A DNA stretch of 5,281 nucleotides, taken from contig JADFXO010000281.1 in NCBI GenBank assembly GCA_015233485.1, forward strand, positions 1-5,281. Direction: 5' to 3'. Shown piece by piece: positions 4,789 through 5,281 of this stretch. How positions within the stretch are numbered: position 1 is the first letter of the stretch; each line of letters starts with the position of its first letter. The notes under the pieces were generated by a model, which was not told where the DNA came from, did no database searches, and worked only from the letters and a program-made list of their open reading frames with translations. The position numbers and the translations under genes are program-made. The DNA is from Nitrospirota bacterium. GTDB lineage: Bacteria > Nitrospirota > Thermodesulfovibrionia > Thermodesulfovibrionales > Magnetobacteriaceae.

Positions 4789-5178
4789 TTATTTGGTTTG
4801 CTGATTTTTTAGCTTGACAAAAATCATATTCACTATCCTGTCTTTTGGGTTGTTGCTTACGGCCTTTGATGACAGTGAGTGGTCGTTTTCTTTATAGACG
4901 ACGAATTTTTCCTCAAAGTCTTTTCCAGATTCCAGGGACATGGCAATGTCCCAGTCTTCATTGCACGCGTAGACCAGGGCATCCATAAAGGCCTCGCCCA
5001 TGTTTTTTCTCGACGGGTCATACGAAAAAACTGCCCCACAGCAGCATGTCCCGCCCGAAAAATACCCCAGTGTTGTTGACACCTCTGCCGGCCGCTCAAA
5101 CAGCGCCCTGCAAAAAGGACATCGCGGCTCCGTAAGCACACTCTTGTCTTCTCTTATATGCTGCCCGTATTTACCCAT
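4789..5178 (-). CDS. Conserved-looking zinc-ribbon protein of unknown function upstream of dsrC
   Basis: This is a 129-aa soluble protein without a signal peptide or membrane segment. Its N-terminal half has a four-cysteine zinc ribbon: CPFC (Cys20, Cys23) and TCCCGAVF (Cys45 and Cys47 in the usual CxCG knuckle, plus Cys46). The following motif, NMGEAFMDALVYACNEDWDIA (59-79, read in two parts: NMGEAFMDALVY and ACNEDWDIA), is well ordered and looks like a family signature. I have the impression of similar proteins in sulfate reducers, but cannot confirm it here. The C-terminal third (87-129) is charged and ends basic. The gene is co-oriented with dsrC, 181 nt before its start, so it may be a separate transcript. 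No good ribosome binding site precedes the ATG, and the best promoter match places transcription start almost at the ATG, so leaderless translation is possible. Metal binding is likely; the cellular role is unknown. Confidence 0.82.
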   Translation of the reverse strand: MGKYGQHIREDKSVLTEPRCPFCRALFERPAEVSTTLGYFSGGTCCCGAVFSYDPSRKNMGEAFMDALVYACNEDWDIAMSLESGKDFEEKFVVYKENDHSLSSKAVSNNPKDRIVNMIFVKLKNQQTK

Positions 5179-5183
5179 TTCTA

Positions 5184-5212
5184 ATGTTATATTAACCGGC
5201 CTATTTTGTCAA
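5184..5212 (-). promoter_or_regulatory. Candidate promoter of the zinc-ribbon gene
   Basis: A perfect minus-strand TTGACA (5212-5207) is followed by TATAAC after 15 nt (5191-5186) or TAACAT after 17 nt (5189-5184). Either would start transcription at or within a few bases of the ATG at 5178, implying a leaderless or very short-leader mRNA. Confidence 0.45.
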
Positions 5213-5240
5213 ATTTCCAAAAAGTAAAAGGATTAAAGAC

Positions 5241-5281
5241 GTGCGACGTGAAGTCGCTGAAATTACTGTAAAGCCTTGCAG
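5241..5281 (+). CDS. Possible start of a divergent gene (partial, runs off the right edge)
   Basis: GTG 5241 opens a frame reading MRREVAEITVKPC to the window end. AAAAGGA (5226-5232) lies 8 nt upstream, a plausible ribosome binding site. Thirteen codons cannot identify a family. The stretch faintly recalls the N-terminus of SPL-like radical SAM proteins, which have a short basic lead into a -K-S/P- segment before their CxxxCxxC motif; this is a guess that needs the downstream sequence. It would share the 62-bp intergenic region with the zinc-ribbon gene as a divergent pair. Confidence 0.35.
   Translation, partial: MRREVAEITVKPC

Overview
The window carries a sulfur-metabolism operon of the dissimilatory sulfite reductase (Dsr) type on the minus strand. 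Read in the direction of transcription (right to left) it holds a small CxxC/CxCG zinc-ribbon protein of unknown function (5178-4789), dsrC (4607-4272), dsrM (4120-3341), dsrK (3325-1736) and a membrane-anchored tetraheme c-type cytochrome (1736-1209). A plus-strand type IV prepilin-like gene (531-1070) runs towards this operon, and a hairpin at 1167-1189 lies between the two converging ends. The right edge holds the first 13 codons of a possible divergent gene (GTG at 5241). The left edge (1-530) holds only repeats and possible remnants of coding sequence.

Organism: DsrC has both C-terminal redox cysteines and is linked to DsrMK, which points to an anaerobic sulfate/sulfite-reducing or dsr-type sulfur-oxidising bacterium. 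Intermediate base composition, a prepilin, lipoprotein and cytochrome c genes, and a long palindromic intergenic repeat would fit Nitrospirota (Thermodesulfovibrio/Magnetobacterium relatives) or Desulfobacterota. This placement is inference. No dsrAB, rRNA or other marker is present to settle it, or to settle the direction of the pathway.

How the genes work together: by established Dsr biology, DsrAB produces a trisulfide on DsrC. The DsrMK membrane module (DsrM = NarI-like dihaem b quinol-linked subunit; DsrK = HdrD-like cytoplasmic iron-sulfur subunit) reduces that trisulfide with electrons from the quinone pool and/or periplasmic cytochromes. Here the operon contains DsrC, DsrM and DsrK but no dsrO or dsrP. 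The place of the triheme DsrJ is taken by a four-haem protein built from two copies of a diheme module. This variant arrangement is the most interesting feature of the window.

Expression: tight coupling (dsrK stop and cytochrome start overlap as TAATG; 15 nt between dsrM and dsrK) contrasts with a 151-nt dsrC-dsrM gap containing two RNA hairpins and a T9 run. A 175-nt region upstream of dsrC contains a CRP/FNR-shaped 5-N6-5 dyad next to an AT-rich tract. DsrC is therefore probably expressed separately from, and above, dsrMK. Ribosome binding sites indicate start codons downstream of the longest open frames for dsrK (ATG 3325) and dsrC (ATG 4607), and a TTG start (531) for the prepilin.
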